Origin: Bacteroidia bacterium
Lineage (GTDB): Bacteria > Bacteroidota > Bacteroidia > Chitinophagales > Chitinophagaceae
Direction: 5' to 3'
DNA: 64,000 bases
Assembly (NCBI GenBank): GCA_030427635.1
Contig: JAUIBA010000007.1
Coordinates: 1-64,000 of the forward strand
Shown: piece after piece, positions 53,461 to 63,131 of the stretch
Layout of the letters: each line of letters begins with the position of its first letter
How positions within the stretch are numbered: position 1 is the stretch's first letter
The notes under the pieces: generated by a model
Databases searched by the model: none
The model's input: the letters and a program-made list of their open reading frames with translations, nothing else
What the model was told of the DNA's origin: nothing
Translations under genes and position numbers: made by a program

Positions 53461-54888
53461 ATGGTATTCAGCAGCATAGCATTCATATTTTATTTCCTGC
53501 CGTTGTTCTTCCTGCTCTATTATCTGGCTGGCCCCAGGTATAAGAGCTGGGTGATAGTAGCGGGTAGTATGCTGTTTTATGCATGGAGTGCCCCTCGTTT
53601 TTTATTTGTCATACTGGCTACAACCCTGGTAGACTTTTATGCAGTAAGGGCTATGGCCGGTACACAGGTAGCAGCCAGGCGCCGGGCATGGTTATTACTG
53701 TCCGTATCTGTAAATCTGGGACTGCTCTGTTACTTTAAGTATGCAGGCTTCTTTGTCAGCAATGTAAATGCGGTGTTGGAAAAAGCAGGCATGCAGCCAT
53801 TACAGTGGCTGCAGGTAGCGCTGCCTGTAGGTATCTCCTTCTATACTTTTGAGACGATTACCTATGTGGTAGATGTATACAGAGGCACACATCAGCCCCT
53901 GCGCCGCTTCCGCGATTATCTGCTGTACATCATTTTCTTTCCCAAGCTTATAGCAGGCCCCATTGTGCAGTTTCATGATTTTGCCACACAGATACCGGAG
54001 CATACCCGGCGGGATACATACGATGCGCGCCTGCGGGGGCTGTACCGGTTTATCATGGGGCTGGCTAAAAAAGTACTTATTGCCAATGCACTGGCAGCCG
54101 TGGCAGATGATATATTCTCTACCAATGGTTATCACCGCTTGGATACGCTGTCGGCATGGGCAGGTGCGCTCAGCTACACCTTTCAGATATATTTCGACTT
54201 CTCAGGCTATTCTGACATGGCGCTGGGCCTGGCACAGATGATGGGTTTTCGCCTGCCGGAAAATTTTAATAATCCTTATACCGCTGTTTCTGTTACCGAC
54301 TTTTGGCGCAGGTGGCATATAACGCTGGGTGCCTGGATGCGCAACTATCTGTATATACCCCTGGGGGGTAATCGTACAGGCTCCAGGGTGCGTACGCTTT
54401 TCAATCTGTGGATTGTGTTTGTAGCTTCCGGTCTGTGGCATGGGGCCGCATGGGCTTTTGTGCTGTGGGGTATTTATCACGGCTGTTTTATGGTAGCAGA
54501 GCGTCTCTTTCTGGGGCGCTGGCTGCAGCGGGCAGGCCGGTGGAGTGTGCTGTACACTTTTCTCATTGTGTCTGTAGGCTGGGTGCTGTTTCGTATAGAA
54601 TATGTGCGGCCATCTGTGGAATATATGAAGGCTATGTTTTCCCTGCGCTCATGGAACAATGTCTGGATGATGGATGGTGAGTTTCTGCCGGTAATATTTA
54701 CCGCTGCATTCTTTTCATTCATTACACTCACAGGTGTGGGGCGTGTATGGCAGCAGAAGGTATTCTTTGATGCTTACACCAGAAAGATGCATCTGGTTAT
54801 GTGTGGTTTATCTGTAGTGCTGCTGGTGTTATGTGCTGCCCGCATTACTTCAGGTGGGTTTAATCCGTTTATTTATTTCCGCTTCTGA
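53461..54888 (+). CDS. MBOAT-family membrane O-acyltransferase (AlgI-like)
   Basis: A 475-residue multi-spanning enzyme that moves acyl groups across the inner membrane for O-acetylation of polysaccharides. The conserved MBOAT signatures are seen: YFDFSGYSDMALGLAQMMGF, FNNPYTAVSVTDFWRRWHITL with the family's His/Asp surroundings, and the active-site His in FVASGLWHGAAW. The ATG at 53461 gives the typical N-terminus MVFSSIAFIFYF; the track-like longer frame from 53425 is rejected. An AlgJ/AlgX-like SGNH gene starts 6 bp downstream, confirming the O-acetylation role. Confidence 0.92.
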   Translation: MVFSSIAFIFYFLPLFFLLYYLAGPRYKSWVIVAGSMLFYAWSAPRFLFVILATTLVDFYAVRAMAGTQVAARRRAWLLLSVSVNLGLLCYFKYAGFFVSNVNAVLEKAGMQPLQWLQVALPVGISFYTFETITYVVDVYRGTHQPLRRFRDYLLYIIFFPKLIAGPIVQFHDFATQIPEHTRRDTYDARLRGLYRFIMGLAKKVLIANALAAVADDIFSTNGYHRLDTLSAWAGALSYTFQIYFDFSGYSDMALGLAQMMGFRLPENFNNPYTAVSVTDFWRRWHITLGAWMRNYLYIPLGGNRTGSRVRTLFNLWIVFVASGLWHGAAWAFVLWGIYHGCFMVAERLFLGRWLQRAGRWSVLYTFLIVSVGWVLFRIEYVRPSVEYMKAMFSLRSWNNVWMMDGEFLPVIFTAAFFSFITLTGVGRVWQQKVFFDAYTRKMHLVMCGLSVVLLVLCAARITSGGFNPFIYFRF

Positions 54889-54894
54889 TAAGGT

Positions 54895-56055
54895 ATGGGA
54901 AAGGAACGATATAAAATGGGGCTTTTTGCTGCACTGATGATGGTGCTGCTGCTACCTGCTATACAGCAGCTGTTGCAGTTGCATACCTCAGCCCCACTGG
55001 CTGGCGATGTGCGCATGGCTGGTCGTCCCTCTTTCTCATTACAGGCATGGTGGGATGGTAACTATCAGGCGGCACAGAATGAGTATCTGAATGATAACAT
55101 GGGTTTCAGGCCGGAGCTGGTGCGTATGAACAATGAACTGGATATGCGCCTGTTTCGCAAGGTGCACGCACGGGGTGTGGTAATAGGGAGGAATGGTTGC
55201 CTGTATGAGCAGGGCTATATAGATGAGTACACAGGGCTGGAGTATATACAGGATAGCCTGCTGCGGAAGGAACTTATAATGCTGCGGATGGTGCAGGACA
55301 CACTGGAGCGTATGGGGAAAACATTCGTGTTTGTTGAGGCGGCATCCAAGGCATATTACTATCCTGAATTATTCCCGGACAATGTACGTAACCGCAGAGC
55401 CCGGGAAGTGACTACGCTTACAAAGCACACCCACCTGTGCGACTCACTGGGCATTCATCATATCAATATGAATGCATGGTTTACAGCTATGCGCCATCAG
55501 ACAGATAAAGAGCCATTGTTTTCCTATACAGGTACACACTGGTCGGTATATGGAGCACTCAAAGCAGCAGATAGTCTTTCGGTCTATCTGAGCAGTGTGC
55601 GTCACATATCCATACCAGCTCCGCGCATAACATCATTGCATTATACCGATACACCACGGTTTACAGATGATGATATAGCGCGTGGGCTCAATGTATTTAC
55701 ACCATTGCATCACCAGCAGTTATGCTATCCACAGTATGACTATCCCGGGGATACTTCTTCCCGGCGCCCGCATATCATTTTTGTAGGAGACAGCTTTCTC
55801 TGGACATGGGTTAACAATGGCTATATGCAGGCAGTATCAGACAGCCCGCAGTTCTGGTACTACTTTAACGAGGTATGGAAGCCCGGACAGGATGCCGGGC
55901 CTGTGAGGATGGCAGATTACAACTGGCAGCAGGCGCTCATGCATACAGATTGCCTTGTAGCGCTATATGGTACTATCAATCTTAAATCCCTTATAATTGG
56001 CGACTCATTTATAGCACAGATGTATGCATGGTTTTACCCGGGTCGGCCGCTTTAG
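54895..56055 (+). CDS. AlgJ/AlgX-like SGNH acetyltransferase
   Basis: A 386-residue protein with an N-terminal signal-anchor helix and a periplasmic SGNH domain. Residues resembling the catalytic triad are visible: Ser in FVGDSFLWTW and the Asp/Thr-x-His block in YTGTHWSVYGA. With the MBOAT protein 6 bp upstream it should transfer acetyl groups onto an exported polysaccharide. The pair is not next to a polysaccharide cluster, so the substrate polymer is unknown. It overlaps the convergent kinase gene by 4 bp. Confidence 0.85.
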   Translation: MGKERYKMGLFAALMMVLLLPAIQQLLQLHTSAPLAGDVRMAGRPSFSLQAWWDGNYQAAQNEYLNDNMGFRPELVRMNNELDMRLFRKVHARGVVIGRNGCLYEQGYIDEYTGLEYIQDSLLRKELIMLRMVQDTLERMGKTFVFVEAASKAYYYPELFPDNVRNRRAREVTTLTKHTHLCDSLGIHHINMNAWFTAMRHQTDKEPLFSYTGTHWSVYGALKAADSLSVYLSSVRHISIPAPRITSLHYTDTPRFTDDDIARGLNVFTPLHHQQLCYPQYDYPGDTSSRRPHIIFVGDSFLWTWVNNGYMQAVSDSPQFWYYFNEVWKPGQDAGPVRMADYNWQQALMHTDCLVALYGTINLKSLIIGDSFIAQMYAWFYPGRPL

Positions 56056-58019
56056 GCAGCTTTGAATGCTACAGAGAATGTAGCACCCTCGCCCTCCTTA
56101 CTTTCTACCCATATTTCGCCGCCATTCATTTCGGCAAATTCACGGCACAGTACCAGCCCTATGCCTGTACCTTTTTCATCGGCAGTGCCTGGGGTGCTGC
56201 GTATAGGGTTAAAGATGCGCGGCAGCATATCAGGCGCTATACCCACTCCGGTATCTTTTACTGATATTACTACATAACCCGGTTTGCCTGTGCTGTCAGA
56301 GCCTACCGTTATCGTACCTCCGTTGTGCGAATATTTGATGGCATTGGTAAGCAGGTTGCGAACTATGAAGTCAAAGTGTGTAGGGTCGCACATTACTTCC
56401 TGTCCATCTGCGGTATTGTCAATGACATTGATATTCTTTTCAGCCAGTGCCAGCTTTTTCAGGTTCATATCCTGCTGTACAGATGGCTTTACGGCTACCC
56501 GTTGCTGCTGGATGATAGTGCCTTTCATGAGCGACTGTCCCCACAGCAGCAGCTTCTCCAGCATCTCTATCAGGTCCTGTGTATGGGTACGCAGGTTCTC
56601 CAGCAGAAATGTCCGCTCATCTTCGCCCGTATCTTCATCTTCAAATATGTCCAGTAAAGCCGGTATGCGTGCCACAGGGCCGCGCATATCATGTGCAATG
56701 ATAGAGAACAACTTGTCCTTCATATCATTCAGCTCCTGCAGTGATGCTTCATGTGCTTTCAGCCGCGAATTCAGCACTACCATGCGCCTGGTAAAGAATA
56801 CAAGTACTACGCATAATATAGCCACACCTATCACTATACCTATCAGCATATTGCGCTGCGCGGTACGCTTGCTGTTATTCAGTTCCAGGTCTTTGATGCG
56901 GGAGTGTGAGCGTTCCAGCTCATATTCAGCCATCAGCCCCGATACCTCCGCCAGTTTGTTACTGCGGAAAAGGCTGTCGGTAAGTTTCTGTTTCAGCTCA
57001 GTGATGGCAAGTGCTTCTTTATAGTCTTTTATCTGTTTGTACACATCTGCCAGTTGCACATATACCGTTACCATGAAGCTCTTATTGCCCATTTCAGAGG
57101 CTATCTGCAATGCCTCCTTAAGGTAAGCAATAGCTGCCTTCGGGTCCTGCTCCTGTACCCCTGCTGCCAGCGCTTCCAGTATATTGGACCGCATTTCTGT
57201 GAGCTGGTAGCGGGTAGCCAGCTCCAGCCCCTGCTTCAGGTAGCTCTCTGCCTTGGATACATCGCCGGCCTCCAGATAAAACTGACCCAGATAAGAGAGA
57301 CATTCCACATGACCGGCTCTCAGGCCCTTGTCATCACTCATCTCCAGATTGTTGAGGAATATCTCCAGTGCTTTTTCGGGTTGTCCTTTCAGCGCATGCA
57401 GTACCCCTACCATGTTGTACAGCCCTATTATTTTTTCATTGAGTACATCACCCTTTACTGCAGCAGTAGCTTTATTCAGATATGTGGTAGCGTTCAGGGT
57501 GTCATTCATCTGCATGTATATAGCAGCTATATTCATATAGCCAGCTATCAGTATTTCAGAGTCTTCATCACCGCCCAGTCGTAATGACTCTATCAGGTAT
57601 TTCAGCGCCTCGTCATATTCTCCCCTGCTGGCCAGTACGGCGCCCATATCCCCGGTAAGCCGTGCCATACCTGGGGTGTCATTTAGCTCTCTGTATATGT
57701 TTAGTGCATGCTCTGTTCTCTTTTTTGCCATCAGCGTCCGGCCAAAACTCTGGTCGGTAATACTCATCTGCTCTACAATACGTGCCTCTCCCGGCTTGTA
57801 GTTATTGTTGCCAAAGTAAGTCAGGCCCAGGTCTGCGTAATGAAGATATGAGTCATTGTTGCTGCGTACAAAGTGTCGCATTGCATCTATATAAGTCACT
57901 AAGCGCTGGGAGTCGTTTGCGGCATGCAGCAACCTATGTGCATAGTTCGTATCCACTCTTCCCGCACGGGCACATAACATGCCGGCAAGGCCAGTAAGTA
58001 ATAAAAGAATTTTTTTCAT
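56052..58019 (-). CDS. TPR-containing sensor histidine kinase
   Basis: A 655-residue sensor kinase. After a signal peptide (ending ARAGR), a periplasmic array of TPR repeats extends to about residue 360 (EALKYLIESLRLGG, ALEIFLNNLEM, KAESYLKQGLELA). One transmembrane helix (MLIGIVIGVAILCVVLVFF) and a short coiled coil lead to the HisKA helix with the phospho-acceptor in IAHDMRGPVARI. The HATPase domain has N box NLLTNAIKYS, G1 DTGVGIAP and G2 GTGIGLVL. No response regulator adjoins it, so it is an orphan. The ATG at 58019 starts at the signal peptide. Confidence 0.88.
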   Translation of the reverse strand: MKKILLLLTGLAGMLCARAGRVDTNYAHRLLHAANDSQRLVTYIDAMRHFVRSNNDSYLHYADLGLTYFGNNNYKPGEARIVEQMSITDQSFGRTLMAKKRTEHALNIYRELNDTPGMARLTGDMGAVLASRGEYDEALKYLIESLRLGGDEDSEILIAGYMNIAAIYMQMNDTLNATTYLNKATAAVKGDVLNEKIIGLYNMVGVLHALKGQPEKALEIFLNNLEMSDDKGLRAGHVECLSYLGQFYLEAGDVSKAESYLKQGLELATRYQLTEMRSNILEALAAGVQEQDPKAAIAYLKEALQIASEMGNKSFMVTVYVQLADVYKQIKDYKEALAITELKQKLTDSLFRSNKLAEVSGLMAEYELERSHSRIKDLELNNSKRTAQRNMLIGIVIGVAILCVVLVFFTRRMVVLNSRLKAHEASLQELNDMKDKLFSIIAHDMRGPVARIPALLDIFEDEDTGEDERTFLLENLRTHTQDLIEMLEKLLLWGQSLMKGTIIQQQRVAVKPSVQQDMNLKKLALAEKNINVIDNTADGQEVMCDPTHFDFIVRNLLTNAIKYSHNGGTITVGSDSTGKPGYVVISVKDTGVGIAPDMLPRIFNPIRSTPGTADEKGTGIGLVLCREFAEMNGGEIWVESKEGEGATFSVAFKAA

Positions 58020-58103
58020 GCAAGGGGGATTGGCGCAAGCTATAGTTGTCACAATATAGCCTATTGACAAAAAATTACCAAACCATAGCATGTGTAGTGC
58101 CGG

Positions 58104-59378
58104 TTACAGCTCTGTATCCACCAGCGCTAATATTGCTTCATACAGATAATTCAGCTCCCCTTCTGTAATACTGTAAGGGGGGAGTATATAGATGATATTC
58201 CCTAACGGGCGCATAATGATACCCCGCTGCAGGAAGAAGCGGTACACCTTATCGCGCAGCCCTGAGTGGTAGCTGGCAGTATCATCTTTCAGCTCTATAG
58301 CCAGTATTGTACCTGTCTGTCTTACATCAGCCACATGTTTATGAGCGGCTATTCTTTCTGCAAATTTGCTATGGCTTGCTGCAATGAGCTGCCGCGATGC
58401 AGTACACGTTTCTGTAAGCAGCAGGTCCAGGCTGGCCAGGCATGCAGCACAGGTTGTGGCATTGGCAGTGAAGGAGTGACCATGATACAGCATCCGGCTT
58501 TTGTCATCATCCAGAAACGCATCAAATATTGCCTGTGTGGTAGCCGTAATGCCCATAGGCATAGAGCCGCCCGTAAGCCCTTTGGACAGGCATACTATAT
58601 CAGGTCCGGTAGTTATCTGCTCCCCGGCAAAGAGGGTGCCGGTTCTGCCAAATCCCGTCATTACTTCATCATCTATTATCAGGGCATTGTACTCCCTGCA
58701 TAGTGCAAAGTATGTTTCCAGTACTTCAGGTGCATACATCCTCATTCCTGCCGAGCCCTGTACCAGCGGCTCAGCTATAAAGGCTGCCACATCTCCTGTA
58801 GCCAGTACTTCTTTCAGGGCATCAGTACTTTCCTGCACATTATCTGTTCCCGGAAAGGGAATGAACGTTACATCAAACAGAAGGTCGGCAAAAGCCTCAG
58901 TAAATATACTTCGTGCGCTTACAGACATGGCCCCGAAGGTATCGCCATGGTATGCACCCTCTATGGCTACTATACGCGTTTTGGGAGTGCCGGTATTGCG
59001 CCAGTACTGCAGGCTCATTTTTATGGCTACTTCCACAGCAGTGGAGCCATTGTCAGAGTAAAATATGCGGCGCATATCGCCGGGCAGCAATGGCAGCAGC
59101 CGCTCTGCAAGGGTCACAGCAGGCTCATGGGTAAACCCTGCAAACATGCAGTGCTCCATAGTCTGCATCTGTTCTGCTACTTTCTCTGCTATATAGGGAT
59201 GTCCGTGTCCGTGCAGGTTCACCCACCACGATGATACGGCATCTATATACTGTTTACCATGCTCATCTATCAGGTAGCTACCCTTGCCCCGCACTATAGC
59301 CACAGCCTCAGGCCATGCCTTCATGGGAGTATAAGGGTGCCACATCACTTTACTGTCGCGGGCAGATATTGTTTGCAT
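58104..59378 (-). CDS. bioA: adenosylmethionine-8-amino-7-oxononanoate aminotransferase
   Basis: A 424-residue PLP enzyme of biotin synthesis, converting KAPA to DAPA with S-adenosylmethionine as amino donor. The cues are SSWWVNLHGHGHP near the start, the PLP-aspartate in ALIIDDEVMTGFGRTGTLFA, the Schiff-base lysine in CLSKGLTGGSMPMG, and FTANATTCAACLASLDLL. Length is normal and the family is clearly BioA, not ornithine or GABA transaminase. The other bio genes are not in the window. Confidence 0.94.
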   Translation of the reverse strand: MQTISARDSKVMWHPYTPMKAWPEAVAIVRGKGSYLIDEHGKQYIDAVSSWWVNLHGHGHPYIAEKVAEQMQTMEHCMFAGFTHEPAVTLAERLLPLLPGDMRRIFYSDNGSTAVEVAIKMSLQYWRNTGTPKTRIVAIEGAYHGDTFGAMSVSARSIFTEAFADLLFDVTFIPFPGTDNVQESTDALKEVLATGDVAAFIAEPLVQGSAGMRMYAPEVLETYFALCREYNALIIDDEVMTGFGRTGTLFAGEQITTGPDIVCLSKGLTGGSMPMGITATTQAIFDAFLDDDKSRMLYHGHSFTANATTCAACLASLDLLLTETCTASRQLIAASHSKFAERIAAHKHVADVRQTGTILAIELKDDTASYHSGLRDKVYRFFLQRGIIMRPLGNIIYILPPYSITEGELNYLYEAILALVDTEL

Positions 59379-59417
59379 CCGGCAAATGTAAAGAGAAATG
59401 GCCGCTGCTATGGCTTG

Positions 59418-60560
59418 TTACGGCGCTTTGTGGCCAAATGCGGTATCCATCATCACCTGTGTGAATGTGTCCCATGAGTACCGCGCTTTCTCTGTCAGTA
59501 TGTTGGCATGCAGGTCTGGTATCGGAGGCTGTGTGTAAAAGCGTAGTATAGCTTCTGCTATTGCTGCCGGTTCAGGTGCTGCTACATAGCCGGTTTTACC
59601 ATCAGGTACTACCTCCGGCAGGCCACCTACATTGGTCACTACCATCGGCTTTTCAAAGTGGTAGGCTATCTGTGTAATACCGCTCTGTGTAGCATGCTTG
59701 TAGGGTTGCACTACAAGGTCTGCGGCCGAGAAGTAGTAGCGCACCTCACTGTTAGGTATGAAGTCTGTATGCATGTGCACGATGTCACTCAGGTGGTGCC
59801 GGGCTATGATGGCTTCATTAGCAGCGGCGGCATCTTTGCTGTAATATTCGCCTGCAGCTATCAGGTGTATGCCTGCGGCTCTTATGCGGCTGTCAGCCAT
59901 GGCTTCCAGCAGCCAGTCCAGCCCCTTATAGTCTCTTATGAAGCCAAAGAAAAGTATGTATTTCTTCTCCTTATCCAGCTTCAGGTGAGCGCATGCTTCA
60001 TCCTTGCTTACAGCCTCTTTATAGCTGTCATATATTGGGTGTGGCGAGTATTGTGCAGGTTTTGAGGTAAAGGTTTTTACATCCTTCAGCACATCGCGAC
60101 TCATGGTTACAAATGCATCTACACTGCCTATGAAGTAGTTGGTAAACTGCTTGTCTCCGGGGCGGCTTTCATGGGGTATGATGTTGTCTACTATACACAG
60201 CACACGGGTGCCTCCGTTTTTCTTTGCCCGCCGCAGTATGGTGCCAAATGCAGGCCCCATAAACGGTAGCCAGTATTTTACTATAATCAGGTCATAACGC
60301 TCCTGGTTCATGCGGCTACCCACGGCCAGCCAGTTCAGCGGATTTACAGAGTTTACCTCTGTGCGTATATGTATGCCTTCCGGTGCAGGCTCATCAGTGT
60401 ACTGCGTCTTGCCGGGAAACAGAAAGCCCGGATATTGCAGTGAGAATGACCATATTGTTACCTCATGCCCCTGCTGCTGCAGTTGCTGTGCCAGCCGCTC
60501 ATTAAAGGCCGCCAGCCCGCCCCGCAGCGGGTGCGCCGTTCCCAGTATGGCTATCTTCAT
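59418..60560 (-). CDS. glycosyltransferase family 4 (GT-B fold)
   Basis: A 380-residue retaining glycosyltransferase. The N-domain starts ILGTAHPLRGGLAAFNERLAQQL; the C-domain holds the GT4 E-x7-E type block (GGLPEVVPDGKTGYV after HATQSGITQIAYHFEKPMVVTN). It probably adds a sugar to an envelope polysaccharide or glycolipid. Its start overlaps the preceding nucleotidyltransferase by 4 bp (ATGA), showing translational coupling; that gene should supply its activated sugar or modify the same glycan. Confidence 0.86.
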   Translation of the reverse strand: MKIAILGTAHPLRGGLAAFNERLAQQLQQQGHEVTIWSFSLQYPGFLFPGKTQYTDEPAPEGIHIRTEVNSVNPLNWLAVGSRMNQERYDLIIVKYWLPFMGPAFGTILRRAKKNGGTRVLCIVDNIIPHESRPGDKQFTNYFIGSVDAFVTMSRDVLKDVKTFTSKPAQYSPHPIYDSYKEAVSKDEACAHLKLDKEKKYILFFGFIRDYKGLDWLLEAMADSRIRAAGIHLIAAGEYYSKDAAAANEAIIARHHLSDIVHMHTDFIPNSEVRYYFSAADLVVQPYKHATQSGITQIAYHFEKPMVVTNVGGLPEVVPDGKTGYVAAPEPAAIAEAILRFYTQPPIPDLHANILTEKARYSWDTFTQVMMDTAFGHKAP

Positions 60561-61255
60561 ACAAACATTGTTTTAAAATCCTGCTGTGCCTGCTCATAGT
60601 CGGCAGGTATTCCTATGTCTATGAAATAGCCGGTACCGGTAAACCCGTAAAACCGGCCCTCTTGTGTATATCTTTCCAGATAGTCCTTTTCAAAAGAGTG
60701 CTTTTCCGGCAGATGTTTGCTGTGGTATAGCCGGGTGTCTATGATATACACCCCGGCATTAATAAGCCCTTCATTCCGGTGCTGCTTTTCTTCAAACGAT
60801 GTTATTCTTCCGCCATCATTGGTGTTGACCACACCATACCGGTCAAAGTCATACATCTTTTTCAGTCCCAGTGTCACTGCGGCATGCATACCCCGGTGGT
60901 AGCTCATCTGCTCTTTCAGGTCGGCCATGAACATTGTATCTCCGTTCAGTACCACTACATGGTCAGCCACAGCTTCTTTCATAGCCAGCTGCATGCCACC
61001 GCCTGTGCCCAGTGGCTCATGCTCCACCACATAGTCCACTACAAATGGTAGTTCCTGCTGTTTCAGCCATTCTGTGATAATCTCATGCTTAAAACCCAGC
61101 GATAGTATCACCCTTGTACACCCTTGTGTGGCCAGATATTCAAACAGGTAAGAAAGGAATGGCCTGCCATTCACGGCAGCCATGCACTTAGGGTATTGGC
61201 CTATTACTCCCTGTAGTCTTGTACCAAGGCCACCGGCCAGTACTATTACTTCCAT
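60557..61255 (-). CDS. sugar-phosphate nucleotidyltransferase (HddC-like)
   Basis: A 232-residue enzyme activating a sugar 1-phosphate to its nucleotide sugar. The nucleotidyltransferase signature LAGGLGTRLQGVIGQYPKCM opens the protein; the metal-binding Asp is in VVLNGDTMF, followed by the GTGGG and GYFIDIGIP motifs. Length and end match D-glycero-D-manno-heptose 1-phosphate guanylyltransferase-type and related short enzymes, so GDP-heptose or mannose are candidates. It overlaps the glycosyltransferase behind it. Confidence 0.82.
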   Translation of the reverse strand: MEVIVLAGGLGTRLQGVIGQYPKCMAAVNGRPFLSYLFEYLATQGCTRVILSLGFKHEIITEWLKQQELPFVVDYVVEHEPLGTGGGMQLAMKEAVADHVVVLNGDTMFMADLKEQMSYHRGMHAAVTLGLKKMYDFDRYGVVNTNDGGRITSFEEKQHRNEGLINAGVYIIDTRLYHSKHLPEKHSFEKDYLERYTQEGRFYGFTGTGYFIDIGIPADYEQAQQDFKTMFV

Positions 61256-61417
61256 TGTTTCTTTTTAAAAGGTATCTGGTACAAATGTAAGCCTGCTGCC
61301 CCATGTGTGGCATCTACGGCTATAATATTGTCTGGTATGTAAGATTAACAATCTCTTGTGTAACTCATCAACCACTTTAACGATTCATATTACAGTTATC
61401 AACAAATATTTGCATCC

Positions 61418-61432
61418 ACATCTAAAACACTC
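61418..61432 (+). repeat. 15-nt leader element, copy 1
   Basis: ACATCTAAAACACTC occurs 5 bp before the ATG at 61437 and again, exactly, before the paralogous gene at 63132. Confidence 0.7.
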
Positions 61433-61436
61433 CCGT

Positions 61437-62930
61437 ATGAAGTCTTCATTTATTACGTTTATTACATTGATTGCAGCCCTGTCAGCATCGGCACAGCCAC
61501 ACAGGCATAAACAGCACTGCCCCCACAGCACGCAGGCCCGGCAGCTGCTATCCCGCATTATGACAAAGCAGGTAGCCCATACTGCCCCGGCAGCCCGTAC
61601 CACAGCTACCAGCCAGCGGGTCATAGCACAGGCTCAGTATTCAGAACCATTTACTGATATCTCTGATTCTTTCAGCTTCAGGTACAACAGCAGTAGCAGA
61701 GGTTCTACGTTTCTGCCTGAGTATATGACATTTACACCGCAGTACACAGGCGCGTCATTCGACCATTTTTATGATGTCTTTGGTTATGATGCAACTTATG
61801 GTACGCCACTATTGCACAACGAAGACCTGCTGGTAAAAAGCGATACCACTTATATGTACACTACATCATGGTCATCAGGTTCAGCTGTTTTTGGCTTGAT
61901 GGCTACAGAAACACACCAGTTTGATGCTGCCGGAAATCTGCTAGATAATACATTCTTAGGCGATGCCAGCTATTACAGCAAACGTGATTCCATGACATAT
62001 AACAGCGATGGTAACATAGCTACTGTCTATCAGTATCAGTGGGTAGACTGGGCATCTCCTGCTTACTGGCAGATAGAATATGCTTCTCATTTTTCTTACG
62101 ATGCTTCAGGCCGTATGGTTGCAGATAGTCAGAGTATATATTCGGCAGGATGGATACCCCAGTGGAAATACACCTACGACTATGATGCTTCCGGTAATAT
62201 GGTACTTGCTCAGAAGTGGGACTGGGATTTTCCCGGCTATATACTTACAGGGTCTTATGTTATGAGCTACGATGCTTCCGACAGGCTGGTAAGGTATAAG
62301 TATTACAATCATGATGCAGCTACGGCAGAGCTGGAAGTTGATGATTCCATAGCATATACACCAGGTGTCTCTTATCCTACATATTTTCATGTAAAAGAAT
62401 ACTATGAAGGTGCGTTGCTGTGGTTAGATATTCTTACTAAGAACACCAGCGCAAATGGCAAGCCCGATACGATGCGTTACACTTCTTATGACGAAGATTC
62501 TGCAACGGTATTGGGTAGCGCACTTATTGCGTATGTGTACAACTCATTTGCAAACCCTGAAAGGATGACCGTTTATTATGACGATAATACCACTACTCCT
62601 GTCACAGAGTCGGAGCGCATATTCTATTATTACGAAACATACGATCCCGCAGCTGTTACTGATGTTCATTCATACAGTGCTCCCAGTATCAGCCTGCAGC
62701 CCAATCCTGCAGGTGCATCTGTTACCGCCGTCTTGTCTGGCACGATGTCACCGGGCTTGGTAACGGTACATATTGCCGATATGGCTGGCCGTGTACTATC
62801 TGTAGCCAATGTTGTACCTGTTGGCAACAGGGTACAGTTGTCAGTAGCTGATTTACCCGCAGGCTGCTATCTGCTCTCTGCTACACAGAATGGTCATGTA
62901 CTGGGTAGGGAGAAGTTTATAAAGCAATAA
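61437..62930 (+). CDS. T9SS-sorted secreted protein with YD-like repeats, paralogue 1
   Basis: A 497-residue secreted protein. Signal peptide (ending SASAQ), a basic, His-rich linker, then a series of YD-like repeats of about 35 residues (FDAAGNLLDNTFLG, YNSDGNIATVYQYQW, YDASGRMVADSQSIY, YDASGNMVLAQKWDW, YDASDRLVRYKYYNHD), and a C-terminal sorting domain (ISLQPNPAGASVTAVL to GREKFIKQ). YD repeats bind carbohydrate or form shells in RHS/teneurin proteins, but here no RHS core or toxin is attached. The ATG at 61437 starts at the signal peptide. It is followed by a strong terminator and by a close paralogue. Confidence 0.85.
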   Translation: MKSSFITFITLIAALSASAQPHRHKQHCPHSTQARQLLSRIMTKQVAHTAPAARTTATSQRVIAQAQYSEPFTDISDSFSFRYNSSSRGSTFLPEYMTFTPQYTGASFDHFYDVFGYDATYGTPLLHNEDLLVKSDTTYMYTTSWSSGSAVFGLMATETHQFDAAGNLLDNTFLGDASYYSKRDSMTYNSDGNIATVYQYQWVDWASPAYWQIEYASHFSYDASGRMVADSQSIYSAGWIPQWKYTYDYDASGNMVLAQKWDWDFPGYILTGSYVMSYDASDRLVRYKYYNHDAATAELEVDDSIAYTPGVSYPTYFHVKEYYEGALLWLDILTKNTSANGKPDTMRYTSYDEDSATVLGSALIAYVYNSFANPERMTVYYDDNTTTPVTESERIFYYYETYDPAAVTDVHSYSAPSISLQPNPAGASVTAVLSGTMSPGLVTVHIADMAGRVLSVANVVPVGNRVQLSVADLPAGCYLLSATQNGHVLGREKFIKQ

Positions 62931-62952
62931 TCGCACATCATCTTCATTGTTA

Positions 62953-62989
62953 CCGGCGGCAGGGAATCCCATTCCCTGCCGCCGGCTTT
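62953..62989 (+). terminator. terminator after YD-repeat paralogue 1
   Basis: A perfect 15-bp stem (CCGGCGGCAGGGAAT and its complement) with a CCC loop, followed by CTTTAT. Confidence 0.75.
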
Positions 62990-63111
62990 ATAGCACATAT
63001 TCAGCACATTTTCTGAATGTCATTTTCAGGATTTGCGCTCAATGTTAACTTTCTGTGTGAAAACCAGGGTAATGCAGTCTGGCTTACGTCTTTATTGGTA
63101 GAGTCTTACTT

Positions 63112-63126
63112 ACATCTAAAACACTC
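63112..63126 (+). repeat. 15-nt leader element, copy 2
   Basis: Exact second copy of ACATCTAAAACACTC, 6 bp before the ATG at 63132. The surrounding intergenic sequence is not conserved. Confidence 0.7.
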
Positions 63127-63131
63127 AGACA

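Noticed and set aside
61437-62930. RHS toxin
   Set aside because: YD-like repeats are present but no RHS core, no C-terminal toxin and no immunity gene; the end is a T9SS sorting domain.
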